From: Pseudoxanthobacter soli DSM 19599
GTDB taxonomy: Bacteria; Pseudomonadota; Alphaproteobacteria; Rhizobiales; Segnochrobactraceae
NCBI RefSeq assembly: GCF_900148505.1
Contig: NZ_FRXO01000009.1
Coordinates: 1-64,000, forward strand
Reading direction: 5' to 3'
Length of the DNA stretch: 64,000 bases
Shown here: in pieces, positions 45,725 through 53,942 of the stretch
Layout: the number at the start of each line of letters is the position of its first letter
How positions within the stretch are numbered: position 1 is the first letter of the stretch
Notes under the pieces: model-generated
The model's database searches: none
What the model saw: the letters and a program-made list of their open reading frames with translations, nothing else
What the model was told of the DNA's origin: nothing
Made by a program: the position numbers and the translations under genes

Positions 45725-47179
45725 ATGTCATTTCTGGAAGAGGGCCATCTCGACGGTAGGCTTTTCGACGGGCGCTGGCTGCAGGCGCAGGTCGTCCATC
45801 CGGCGATCGAACCCGCGACCGGCGACACCCTGGCACAGGTCGGCGAGGCCGACGCCGACGCCATCGCCGCCGCCGCAGCCACCGCGTCCTCCGCACAGCA
45901 GGCCTGGGCACGCGGAGCGCCCGGCGAACGCGCACGCGTGCTCTTCGCCGCCGCGGCCATCGCGCGCGACCATCGCGAGGAGATCGTCACCTGGATCATG
46001 CGCGAGAGCGGTTCGGTGCGGGCGAAGGCCGAGTTCGAGTGGTCGATCACGGTGAAGGCGATCGAACTCGCGGCGGCCATGCCGGAGCAGGCGCAGGGTC
46101 TGGTCCTGCCCAGCGAAGGCGGCAAGCTCAGCCTGGCACGGCGTCGCCCGCTCGGTGTGGTCGGCGTGATCTCGCCGTTCAATTTCCCGCTCTATCTCGC
46201 GATGCGCGCCGTCGCGCCGGCGCTGGCCGTCGGCAACGCCGTGGTCCTGAAGCCGGACCCGCGCACGGCGGTCTGCGGCGGCTACGTCATCGCCCGGCTG
46301 TTCGAGCTGGCCGGGCTGCAGGCGGGTCTGCTCGCCGTCCTCCCCGGCGCAGGGGTCGCGGGCGCCGCCCTTTGCGCGGACCCGAACGTCGCGATGATCC
46401 AGTTCACCGGTTCGACCGGTGCGGGCCGGAAGGTCGGGGAGGCCGCGAGCCGCCATCTGAAGAAGGTCTCGCTCGAACTCGGCGGCAAGAACGCGCTGAT
46501 CATCCTCGAAGACGCCGACCTCGACCTGGCGGCACGCAACGCGGCTTGGGCCGCCTGGCTCCACCAGGGGCAGATCTGCATGACGGCGGGACGCATCCTC
46601 GTCCACGCCGCGATCCTCGATGCGTTCGCCGCGCGGCTCGCCGAGAAGGCGAAGGCGCTGCCCGCCGGCGATCCGATGTCCGGAAAGGTCGCGCTCGGGC
46701 CGATGATCGGCCGCTCGCAGCTCGACCATGCCCTCGGCATCGTGAAGCGCAGCGTCGACGCGGGCGCCGAGGTCGTCGCCGGCGGCGACGCCAGCGGCCT
46801 CTGCCTCTCCCCGACGGTGCTGCGCGGCGTTCGCCCCGGCATGGCGGCGTTCGATGAGGAGATCTTCGGCCCCGTGGCGGTGCTCGTTCCGTTCTCGACC
46901 GACGACGAGGCCGTCGCCCTGGCGAACGATACGGAATACGGCCTGTCGGCCGCGGTCATCTCGCCGGACGTCGGGCGGGCGATGGCGATCGGCGAGAGGC
47001 TCCATGCCGGCCTCGTCCACATCAACGACCAGCCGGTCAACGACGACGTGGTCAACCCGTTCGGCGGGGTGGGTGCTTCGGGCAACGGAACGTCGATCGG
47101 CGGTCCCGCGAACTGGGAAGCCTTCACCCATTGGCAGTGGATGACGGTGAAGGCCTCCGCCCCCGCTTACCCCTTCTAG
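45725..47179 (+). CDS. xylC: Benzaldehyde dehydrogenase (NAD+)
   Basis: An aldehyde dehydrogenase of 484 residues, most like XylC/benzaldehyde dehydrogenases. The cofactor region is GVISPFNFPLYL and FTGSTGAGRKVGE; the catalytic Glu251 (ELGGKN) and Cys285 (HQGQICMTAGR) are intact. The NPFGGVGASGNG ending matches this subgroup. It should oxidise benzaldehyde to benzoate, the substrate of BenABC encoded just upstream. It lies 88 bases after benD on the same strand. Confidence 0.88.
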   Translation: MSFLEEGHLDGRLFDGRWLQAQVVHPAIEPATGDTLAQVGEADADAIAAAAATASSAQQAWARGAPGERARVLFAAAAIARDHREEIVTWIMRESGSVRAKAEFEWSITVKAIELAAAMPEQAQGLVLPSEGGKLSLARRRPLGVVGVISPFNFPLYLAMRAVAPALAVGNAVVLKPDPRTAVCGGYVIARLFELAGLQAGLLAVLPGAGVAGAALCADPNVAMIQFTGSTGAGRKVGEAASRHLKKVSLELGGKNALIILEDADLDLAARNAAWAAWLHQGQICMTAGRILVHAAILDAFAARLAEKAKALPAGDPMSGKVALGPMIGRSQLDHALGIVKRSVDAGAEVVAGGDASGLCLSPTVLRGVRPGMAAFDEEIFGPVAVLVPFSTDDEAVALANDTEYGLSAAVISPDVGRAMAIGERLHAGLVHINDQPVNDDVVNPFGGVGASGNGTSIGGPANWEAFTHWQWMTVKASAPAYPF

Positions 47180-47289
47180 AACGCCTTCCGGTCCGGCGGA
47201 ACGATCGGACCGGCAAGAAATCGACGCAGAGTCAAAGGTTTGGGCTCGTCCTCACCGTTCAGACCGGTTTGACCTGAACGGGATGTGCT
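47180..47289 (+). repeat. Dual-hairpin repeat, copy 3 (degenerate, forward orientation)
   Basis: Aligns with the whole 48505-48617 element at lower identity. The shared landmark is GCAAGAAATCG at 47213-47223. Hairpin A has changed sequence but still pairs perfectly (CCGGTCCG 47188-47195 with CGGACCGG 47206-47213). Hairpin B keeps GTTCAG / CTGAAC. It lies between xylC and xylB, which are read in the same direction. Confidence 0.65.
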
Positions 47290-47326
47290 GCGGCCCCCAC
47301 AACATCGATCCAGGGAGAAGACATCC

Positions 47327-48445
47327 ATGACGGCTATGAGGAAGATCGTCGCCGCGGTCGTCCGCGAGAAGGGCGCCGCCTTTCAGATCGAGGACGCCAC
47401 GATCGGCGAGCCGCGGCCCGGCGAGGTTCTGGTGCGGATCGTGGCGGTCGGCGTGTGCCACACCGACATCATCGTCCGCGACCAATATTATCCGGTGCCG
47501 CTGCCCGGCGTTCTGGGCCACGAAGGGTCCGGAATCGTCGAGGCGGTCGGACCCGGGGTCGCTGCCGTGGAGCCGGGCGACCATGTCGTGCTCACCTTCC
47601 AGTCCTGCGGTCATTGCGGCCCCTGCGAGTCCGGCCACCCGGCGCATTGCGCCGATTTCTTCGCCCAGAACTTCGGCGGCGGCCGCAAGGACGGCTCGAC
47701 GGCGACCTGCGACGGGCACGGCCACGCGCTGCATGATCACTTCTTCGGCCAGTCCTCGTTCGGCAGCTACGCCATGGCGCACGAACGCAACGTGGTGAAG
47801 GTGCCGAAGGACGCCCCGCTGGAGCTGCTCGGACCGCTCGGCTGCGGCATCCAGACCGGCGCGGGCGCGGTGCTCCGCGCGATGAAAGTCCCGGCGGGCG
47901 CGCGCTTCGCCGTGTTCGGATCGGGCGCGGTCGGGCTCAGCGCGGTCATGGCGGCGCGGATCGCGGGTGCCACCACGATCATCGCCGTCGACGTGACGCA
48001 GAGCCGGCTGGATCTCGCCCTCACGCTCGGCGCGACCCACGCCATCAACAGCCGCGAGGCCGATCCGGTCGCCAGGATCCGCGAGATCACCGGCGGAGGC
48101 GCCGATTTCACACTCGAGAGCAGCGGGCGCCCGGAGGTGCTGCGGCAGGCGATCGACGCGCTCGGCATTCAGGGCACGTGCGGCATCGTCGGCGCACCGA
48201 AGCTCGGCACCGAGGCGTCCTTCGACGTCAACATGGTCATGATCCCGGGCAAGCGGATCATGGGCATCGTCGAGGGCGACGCGGTGCCGAAGGTCTTCAT
48301 CCCCCAGCTCGTCGACCTCTACATGCAGGGACGTTTCCCGTTCGACAAGCTGGTGAAGTTCTACGACTTCGACGAGATCAACCGCGCCGTCGCCGACAGC
48401 GAGAGCGGCATCACGATCAAGCCGATCCTGCGCCTGCCGGGCTGA
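47327..48445 (+). CDS. xylB: Aryl (benzyl) alcohol dehydrogenase
   Basis: A zinc-dependent medium-chain alcohol dehydrogenase of 372 residues. The catalytic zinc ligands are Cys44 and His65 (GHEGSG) with a later Cys; the structural zinc site is Cys94, Cys97, Cys100 and Cys108. The NAD motif is [10 protein letters not shown]. The sequence is of the benzyl-alcohol dehydrogenase (XylB/AreB) type, including the [19 protein letters not shown] ending. It would oxidise benzyl alcohol to benzaldehyde, feeding XylC. AGGGAGAAG is six bases before ATG 47327. A repeat copy separates it from xylC. Confidence 0.88.
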   Translation: MTAMRKIVAAVVREKGAAFQIEDATIGEPRPGEVLVRIVAVGVCHTDIIVRDQYYPVPLPGVLGHEGSGIVEAVGPGVAAVEPGDHVVLTFQSCGHCGPCESGHPAHCADFFAQNFGGGRKDGSTATCDGHGHALHDHFFGQSSFGSYAMAHERNVVKVPKDAPLELLGPLGCGIQTGAGAVLRAMKVPAGARFAVFGSGAVGLSAVMAARIAGATTIIAVDVTQSRLDLALTLGATHAINSREADPVARIREITGGGADFTLESSGRPEVLRQAIDALGIQGTCGIVGAPKLGTEASFDVNMVMIPGKRIMGIVEGDAVPKVFIPQLVDLYMQGRFPFDKLVKFYDFDEINRAVADSESGITIKPILRLPG

Positions 48446-48504
48446 TCGGCTAGCGCCGCGCGCACCCCCGGGGCGGACCGCGATGGACCGCGCCGCCCCG
48501 GCCT

Positions 48505-48617
48505 GGAGCGCTTTCCGATCTGATGGACTCATCAGATCGACAAGAAATCGCTCCAGATTCAAAAGCTCGAGCATATCCTTGTCGTTCAGATCCTTCGATC
48601 TGAACGGGATATGCTCT
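48505..48617 (+). repeat. Dual-hairpin repeat, copy 4 (complete reference copy)
   Basis: Hairpin A: outer GGAGCG (48505-48510) / CGCTCC (48549-48554), inner GATCTGATG (48517-48525) / CATCAGATC (48530-48538). Hairpin B: outer GAGCATATCC (48569-48578) / GGATATGCTC (48607-48616), inner GTTCAGATC (48584-48592) / GATCTGAAC (48597-48605). The last bases provide the TAG stop of the neighbouring EEP-family gene. Confidence 0.9.
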
Positions 48618-49524
48618 AAATTTCGGGCGTCTCGTCGCCGGCCGCATTCGCAGCGCGGCCGAGCGCCGGGATCGTGGCGAAGACCGGCTGGTGGTCGGAG
48701 CCGTCGGCATCGGCATCGATGCGGATCGCGAGGCGCGATCCGAGCCATGCCGGCACGAAGATGTGGTCGATCCGGCTGTCCTCGAACGCGCCCTGAGCGG
48801 GGTTCGTGTAATAGGTCACCGCAGGCTCACCCGGTCCGGCCGCAGCGGTCCAGGCATCGACGAAGGCCTCGCCCTCCGGCGAGACGAGGGCGGCGAGCGC
48901 CGCATAGGCCGCCTCCCCCGGCGCCGTGTTGAAATCCCCCATCAGAACGGTCGCGATCGGCGCCGGCGCCGGCTCGGGACTTTCCCATTCGTGGGCATCC
49001 CGGTCGGAGCCGCTCCACGGACCGCCGTCGTCGGCCGCCCCGGCGAGACGGCGGGCGAGCGCGGCGATCTGGTCGAGCCGTTCGGGTTCGCTCAGGTGGC
49101 CGAGATGGATATTGAGGAGGCGGAGCGGGCCGGCGGGCGCGGCGATGATCGTCTCGAGGAAGCCGGTCGTCAGGTTGAAGAATGCGCCGCCATCGTGCTT
49201 CGGCAGAATTTCGGCGCGTGCCGACAGGATCGGCCAGCGGCTTGCGGTGAGGACGCCGAACTGGCGGCGGGCGTTGCGCACCCGCCCGTCGGCGAGGCGC
49301 TCGCTCGCATCGCGATCGAACAGCGGCGCGTAGACGACATGGCGGTCGGGCAGCAGAGCCTCGATGAGGGCGGGCTGATCGTCGCGGCGCGTGCGGGCGA
49401 AGCCGCGCTCGACCTCCTGCAGCGCGATCACGTCCGCCGTCGCGACGGTCTTCACCGCGCGGGCGAGGTCGTAGGCCCCGTCCCGGCCGATGCCGTACTG
49501 GATGTTGTAGGTCGCAAGCTTCAC
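48616..49524 (-). CDS. Endonuclease/exonuclease/phosphatase (EEP) family protein
   Basis: A 302-residue DNase-I-like fold protein. MKLATYNIQYG opens the fold, LQEVERG carries the metal Glu, LNIHLGHLSEPERLDQIAAL and VLMGDFNTAPGEAAY give the central Asp/Asn, and DSRIDHIFVP and GSDHQPVFATI are the last two motifs with the catalytic Asp and His. It could be a phosphodiesterase or phosphatase on small molecules or lipids. No signal peptide is seen. Its start overlaps the TetR stop (ATGA), so the two are co-expressed. Its stop codon is provided by the adjacent repeat. Confidence 0.85.
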   Translation of the reverse strand: MKLATYNIQYGIGRDGAYDLARAVKTVATADVIALQEVERGFARTRRDDQPALIEALLPDRHVVYAPLFDRDASERLADGRVRNARRQFGVLTASRWPILSARAEILPKHDGGAFFNLTTGFLETIIAAPAGPLRLLNIHLGHLSEPERLDQIAALARRLAGAADDGGPWSGSDRDAHEWESPEPAPAPIATVLMGDFNTAPGEAAYAALAALVSPEGEAFVDAWTAAAGPGEPAVTYYTNPAQGAFEDSRIDHIFVPAWLGSRLAIRIDADADGSDHQPVFATIPALGRAANAAGDETPEI

Positions 49525-50243
49525 GCGTCAGCGCCCGTCTGGAGGATCTGACGGCGCGGGCCGCGCGTCGTGTAATGGCGCGGAAAGAACATCGCGAGTT
49601 GGGCGAGCGCGATGCGGCGGGCCTCGTTCAGCGTCAGCGGCAAGGTGAGGTCGGTGAGATCGATCCAAAGCCCGGCGAGGGAACTGTCGATGAGGCGTGC
49701 GACGGTGCGGGCATCGCGATCCTCGTAGGCGCCCTCCTCGATGATCGCACGGCAGAGTTCGATCAGGGTGGCGTAGGCGGCCACCGTCTCGGCCTTGAAC
49801 TGGCGGATATAGGGCTGCCGGCCGGCCGAAGCCGTCCACAACGCGCGCCACGCCGCGAGCTTGCGCGGGGTGCAGACGGGTTCGGAGAACTCCGCTTCGA
49901 CGAGCGCCCACAGGCGATCGGCGGCCCGCGGGCCGGCGCCCTCGCGCGCATCGCCGAGCGCCCGGAAATAGTCGTTCCCGAGCGTGCGCAGCGTCTCTTC
50001 CAGCAGACCGTCCTTGCTCTTGAAATGCAGCATCACCAGAGCCGGCGAGACGCCCGCGGCGCGGGCGACATCGGCAATGGTGAGGCTTTCGAGCCCGGCC
50101 CCGTTGGCGCCGTGGGCGGCGAGCACATCGATCACCGCCTCGACGATCTGCTCCATCCGCTCGCGGGCGGGCACCCGCCTTTTGGGGCTGCGGCGGACGG
50201 GCGGAGCGGCCGGTGTCGATTCGGTCTGGTCAGCGTGTCTCAT
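49521..50243 (-). CDS. TetR family regulator (BetI-like)
   Basis: A 240-residue TetR regulator. The HTH is at about residues 45-80 (LTIADVARAAGVSPALVMLHFKSK, of which the recognition part is GVSPALVMLHF). The C-terminal half resembles BetI-type TetR_C domains (LAAWRALWTASAGRQPYI, IDSSLAGLWIDL). It is divergent from an ABC peptide-type importer and co-transcribed with the EEP-family gene. Two matched 15-bp motifs in the spacer are its likely binding sites, so it probably controls both directions. The inducer is unknown. Confidence 0.87.
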   Translation of the reverse strand: MRHADQTESTPAAPPVRRSPKRRVPARERMEQIVEAVIDVLAAHGANGAGLESLTIADVARAAGVSPALVMLHFKSKDGLLEETLRTLGNDYFRALGDAREGAGPRAADRLWALVEAEFSEPVCTPRKLAAWRALWTASAGRQPYIRQFKAETVAAYATLIELCRAIIEEGAYEDRDARTVARLIDSSLAGLWIDLTDLTLPLTLNEARRIALAQLAMFFPRHYTTRGPRRQILQTGADA

Positions 50244-50254
50244 GACTATTGATA

Positions 50255-50269
50255 TGAATGCTCGTTCAT
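50255..50269. promoter_or_regulatory. TetR operator candidate 1
   Basis: TGAATG-CTC-GTTCAT, 12 bases upstream of the TetR start codon. It shares both conserved hexamers with the second site at 50402. With flanking bases it forms a partial dyad (ATGAATG / CGTTCAT). Binding would block TetR expression. Confidence 0.6.
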
Positions 50270-50401
50270 GAGTTGTCTAGAGCTGAGCCGGGTGCCCCCC
50301 CGCCCGAAGCGGTAAGCGAATCGTCATAAAACCGCAAAAATAGCGGCGCACGTTGCCACCGGGCACGCAGCGGAGAGATGAATATCCGGCGTTGCCATTC
50401 C

Positions 50402-50416
50402 TGAATGAATGTTCAT
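50402..50416. promoter_or_regulatory. TetR operator candidate 2
   Basis: TGAATG-AAT-GTTCAT, 40 bases upstream of the binding-protein start. The two hexamers and the 3-base spacing are identical to site 1. This would place the ABC operon under the same regulator. Confidence 0.6.
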
Positions 50417-50455
50417 ATAGTTCGAGCCGACGGCCTCATGAAGCGGAGTGGGACG

Positions 50456-51958
50456 ATGAAGAAGACGGTTGCCCGCCTGTGCCTGTCGCTTGCCCTCCTG
50501 GGCGCGTCATGGGGCACGCTCGCCGGCCCGGCCGCGGCCGGCGGCACCTTGCGCCTCACGCACGATCTCGGCATGGGCGGCGCGGAAACCCTCGATCCCT
50601 ACGATCCGAACCGCTTCTGGCCGACGATGAATCTGGTGTTCGACCGGCTCGTCGCCCCGAGCCCGAAGGGTGAGGCGGTGCCGGAACTCGCGGTCTCCTG
50701 GAGCGCCAGCCCGGACGTCAGGACATGGACCTTCAAGCTGCGTCCCGGCGTCACCTTTCAGGACGGCACGCCGTTCACCAGCGAGGACGTCGTCTATTCG
50801 ATCGGCCGCATGACCGATCCGACGTTCAATTCACCGGTGCGCTCGGTGCTCGGCATCATCAGGCAGGCGAAGGCGATCGATCCGCTGACCGTCGAGCTCG
50901 ACCTCTCGACTGGCGAGGCCGACCTGCCGCTCCTCCTCGCGGATTACCGCGCGCTGATGACGAAGAAGGGATCCGCCGGCAGCTTCAAGGATCACCCCGT
51001 CGGCACCGGACCGTTCAAGGTCGAGTCGATCTCTGTCGAAGGCACCACCGTGCTCGACGCCTATCCCGGCTACTGGCGCGGCAAGCCGCATCTCGACAAG
51101 GTCGAGGTGGTGGCGATCGCCGACAGCGCCGCCCGCATCCAGGCGCTGCTCGGCAACCAGGTCGACCTCCTGCTCACCATCGATCCGAAGCAGGCTCCGC
51201 TGGTCGACCACAACCAGGCGATCACCACCCAGCATGTCGCGACCGGCGACTGGAACGGGCTGATGATGCGCGTCGACGAGAAGCCTTTCGACGACCCGCG
51301 GGTGCGCAAGGCGATGCGCATCGCGGTCGACCGCGCCGCCCTCACCACACTCGTCCTCGGCAAGGATGGCGGCGTGCCGACCTGCGACGATCCCGTCTGG
51401 CAGGGGGACCAATATTCCTGGCAGGGCACGTGCGGCCGCGACGTCGAAGGCGCCCGGAAGCTGCTCGCCGACGCGGGCTATCTGGACGGCATCGACGTCG
51501 AACTGATGACGAGCGACGTGGAAGAGAACATGGTCGCGATCGCCGAAGCCTATCAGGCGCAGGCGAAGGACGCCGGCATCCGGGTCAAGGTCACGACGAC
51601 CGCCTCCGACGGCTACTGGGACAAGGTGTGGATGAAGATGCCCTTCTTCGTCGACAGCTGGGGCCAGCGGCCGGCGACCCAGGTGCTCAACGAGGGCTGG
51701 CGGTCCGGCTCGCCCTGGAACCCGACCCATCAGGCCGATCCCGCCTTCGACAAGATGCTCGACGATGCCCGCGGCGAACCGGATTTCGCCAAGCGCCGGG
51801 ACCGTTACCTCGCCGTGCAGGAGAAGCTCTATGAGATCACCGGCGGCCTGATCCCCTACCACAAGGTCATCCTTCGCGCGATGTCGTCCCATGTAAAAGG
51901 CCTCGACCCGGTGCTGGTCGACTGCATCCGGTGGGATCTCGTCTCGATGGACGAGTGA
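50456..51958 (+). CDS. ABC importer, extracytoplasmic solute-binding protein (SBP_bac_5)
   Basis: A 500-residue periplasmic binding protein of the dipeptide/oligopeptide/nickel/opine family. A signal peptide covers about residues 1-28, ending GPAAAGG. The mature part holds LDPYDPNRFWPTMNLVFDRL, the family signature VSWSASPDVRTWTFKLRPGVTFQDG (first part shown to TWTFKL) and DPRVRKAMRIAVDRAAL. GGAG lies seven bases before ATG 50456. It heads an operon with two permeases and a fused ATPase. The ligand cannot be read from sequence. Confidence 0.9.
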   Translation: MKKTVARLCLSLALLGASWGTLAGPAAAGGTLRLTHDLGMGGAETLDPYDPNRFWPTMNLVFDRLVAPSPKGEAVPELAVSWSASPDVRTWTFKLRPGVTFQDGTPFTSEDVVYSIGRMTDPTFNSPVRSVLGIIRQAKAIDPLTVELDLSTGEADLPLLLADYRALMTKKGSAGSFKDHPVGTGPFKVESISVEGTTVLDAYPGYWRGKPHLDKVEVVAIADSAARIQALLGNQVDLLLTIDPKQAPLVDHNQAITTQHVATGDWNGLMMRVDEKPFDDPRVRKAMRIAVDRAALTTLVLGKDGGVPTCDDPVWQGDQYSWQGTCGRDVEGARKLLADAGYLDGIDVELMTSDVEENMVAIAEAYQAQAKDAGIRVKVTTTASDGYWDKVWMKMPFFVDSWGQRPATQVLNEGWRSGSPWNPTHQADPAFDKMLDDARGEPDFAKRRDRYLAVQEKLYEITGGLIPYHKVILRAMSSHVKGLDPVLVDCIRWDLVSMDE

Positions 51959-52080
51959 CCGCGGCGACCTGAAGCGAGCCCGCCGGCATCCCCCGGTCGG
52001 GCTTGCCGGCCACCGCCGCGCCCCCGCAGGCGGTGGCCCCCTCTTCCCGGCTTCCCTCAAGAGGCAGCGCGCCGCGTCCG

Positions 52081-53034
52081 ATGATCGTCCTCGAACGTCT
52101 CCTCTCGACCCTCGCGAGCCTCGCCCTGGTCGCCATCCTGATGTTCGGCGCGCTGGAAGCGCTGCCCGGCGACATGTGCACGGCCTATCTCGGCAAGCTC
52201 GCCACGGCGGAGGCGGTCGCCCAGTGCCGCGGCGCCCACAGGCTGGATCAGCCGGCGTGGGAACGCTTCGGCCATTGGGCCGGCGGTGTCCTCACCGGCG
52301 ATCTCGGCCGCGCCCTCAAGCGCGACGAGAGCGTGGTCTCGATCATCGGCCCGCGACTGCGCAACACCCTCGTGCTCGCGCTGGCGGCGGCGGCGATCAG
52401 CTTCCCCCTCGCCCTCGGCCTCGGCGTCGCGGCCGGCCTCAAGCGCGACGGGCCGGTCGATCTCGCGATCTCCGCGACGGCGCTCGTGGCGATGACGATC
52501 CCCGATTTCGTCGCCGCGACCGCGCTGGTGCTCGTCTTCAGCGTCTGGCTCGGCTGGGTGCCGGGCATCGTGACGGTGCCGCCGGACGGGCCGATCCTGT
52601 CGCTTCTGCCCGGCCTGGTGCTGCCGGCGACGGCGCTTGCGCTCATCCTCTCCGCCCACGTGCTGCGCATGGTCCGCGCCTCGGTGATCGAGGTGGCGGC
52701 GAGCCCCTATGTTGAGGCGGCGCGCCTGCGCGGGGTGGGGCCGTTCGCCCTCGTGCTGCGCCATGTCCTGCCGAATGCGCTCATTCCGGCGATCGCGGTG
52801 ATGGCCCTGACGCTTGCGGGCCTGATGACCGGCGTCGTCGTCATCGAGGTCGCGTTCAATTATCCCGGCCTCGGCCGGCTGATGATGAACGCGGTCTATG
52901 ACCGCGACCTGCCGCTCGTGCTCGGCGTTTCGCTGGTGCTCGCGGCGATCTATCTGGGCCTCGGCCTTCTCGCCGACCTCGTCACGATCGCGGTCGACCC
53001 GCGGCTGCGCAGCGCGCTCGGGAGGGGGCGATGA
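52081..53034 (+). CDS. ABC importer permease 1 (DppB type)
   Basis: A 317-residue inner-membrane permease of the BPD_transp_1 fold with about six helices. The cytoplasmic coupling (EAA) loop is YVEAARLRGVGPFALVLRHVLPNALIP, of which the core YVEAARLRGVGPF is typical. It begins with a helix after MIVLERLLST. I chose ATG 52081; a TTG at 52003 would add 26 proline-rich residues. It overlaps permease 2 by four bases (ATGA). Confidence 0.88.
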   Translation: MIVLERLLSTLASLALVAILMFGALEALPGDMCTAYLGKLATAEAVAQCRGAHRLDQPAWERFGHWAGGVLTGDLGRALKRDESVVSIIGPRLRNTLVLALAAAAISFPLALGLGVAAGLKRDGPVDLAISATALVAMTIPDFVAATALVLVFSVWLGWVPGIVTVPPDGPILSLLPGLVLPATALALILSAHVLRMVRASVIEVAASPYVEAARLRGVGPFALVLRHVLPNALIPAIAVMALTLAGLMTGVVVIEVAFNYPGLGRLMMNAVYDRDLPLVLGVSLVLAAIYLGLGLLADLVTIAVDPRLRSALGRGR

Positions 53035-53942
53035 GCGTGGACGCGGCGCCTCCCATGCCCCGGACCGCCGGCGTCCTGCGCCGTCTGCTGCGTGGCGTCC
53101 GGCGTTTCACAGCGAGCGTCGTGCGGCAACCATCAGGCGCGATCGGCCTGGCGCTGGTTCTTCTCCACATCGCGGTCGCGCTCGGCTCGCCATGGATCGT
53201 GCCGTACGATCCGACGGCTCAGGACCCGAACGCCATGTTCGCGGGCCCCTCGCCGGAGCATTGGCTCGGCACCGACGCGCTCGGCCGCGACGTGCTGACC
53301 CGCACGCTGCTGGGCGGCCGCGAGGCGCTCGCGGTGACGGCGATCGCGGCTGCGGTCGCGCTCGCCTGGGGCGGCGCGCTCGGCATCGCGGCCGGAACAC
53401 TCGGCGGCCTCGCCGACCGCATCGTGATCCAGATCATCGACGCCTTCCTGGCGCTTCCCTGGCTCGTGTTCGTCGCCGCGATCGCGAGCGTCGTCGGGAC
53501 CGGCACCTGGCTTCTCGTCCCCGCGCTCGCCTTCTTCTATGGGCTGCCCATCGTCCGGGTGGCGCGAAACGCCGCGCTGGAGGTCGAGGCACGGGACTTC
53601 GTCACCGCCGCGCGCGCCCGCGGCGAGAGCACCTTCGCGATCCTGCGGCTCGAGGTCATGCCGAACGTCCAGGACGTTCTCCTCGTCGAGGGCGCGATGG
53701 AATGGTCGTGGATGCTGATCGCCTTCTCCTCCCTCTCCTTCCTCGGCTTCGGCGTGGCGCCGCCGAACCCCGACTGGGGCCTGATGATCTCCGACGCCCG
53801 CCTCTATCTGACGGTGATCCCGTTCGCCGCGCTCGGCCCGATGGTGGCGCTGGCGAGCCTCGTCATCGGCATCAACCTTCTCGTCGGGGCCGTGTCGCGC
53901 AGCGCCGGCATCGAGATCCACCAGGGCGTCGAGGGACGGTGA
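53031..53942 (+). CDS. ABC importer permease 2 (DppC type)
   Basis: A 303-residue permease, partner of the DppB-type protein. The N-terminal segment has the typical WLGTDALGRDVLTRTLLGGREAL block. The coupling loop is FVTAARARGESTFAILRLEVMPN, core FVTAARARGESTF, followed by FSSLSFLGFGVAPPNPDWGLMI, all usual for DppC/NikC. It overlaps the upstream permease (ATGA) and the ATPase gene (TGATG), so the subunits are made in a coupled way. Confidence 0.92.
   Translation: MSVDAAPPMPRTAGVLRRLLRGVRRFTASVVRQPSGAIGLALVLLHIAVALGSPWIVPYDPTAQDPNAMFAGPSPEHWLGTDALGRDVLTRTLLGGREALAVTAIAAAVALAWGGALGIAAGTLGGLADRIVIQIIDAFLALPWLVFVAAIASVVGTGTWLLVPALAFFYGLPIVRVARNAALEVEARDFVTAARARGESTFAILRLEVMPNVQDVLLVEGAMEWSWMLIAFSSLSFLGFGVAPPNPDWGLMISDARLYLTVIPFAALGPMVALASLVIGINLLVGAVSRSAGIEIHQGVEGR

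Noticed and set aside
29438-48445. The aromatic block as a recent mobile island
   Set aside because: No integrase, transposase, flanking direct repeats or tRNA junction is visible, and base composition by eye is like the neighbours. Older acquisition remains possible.
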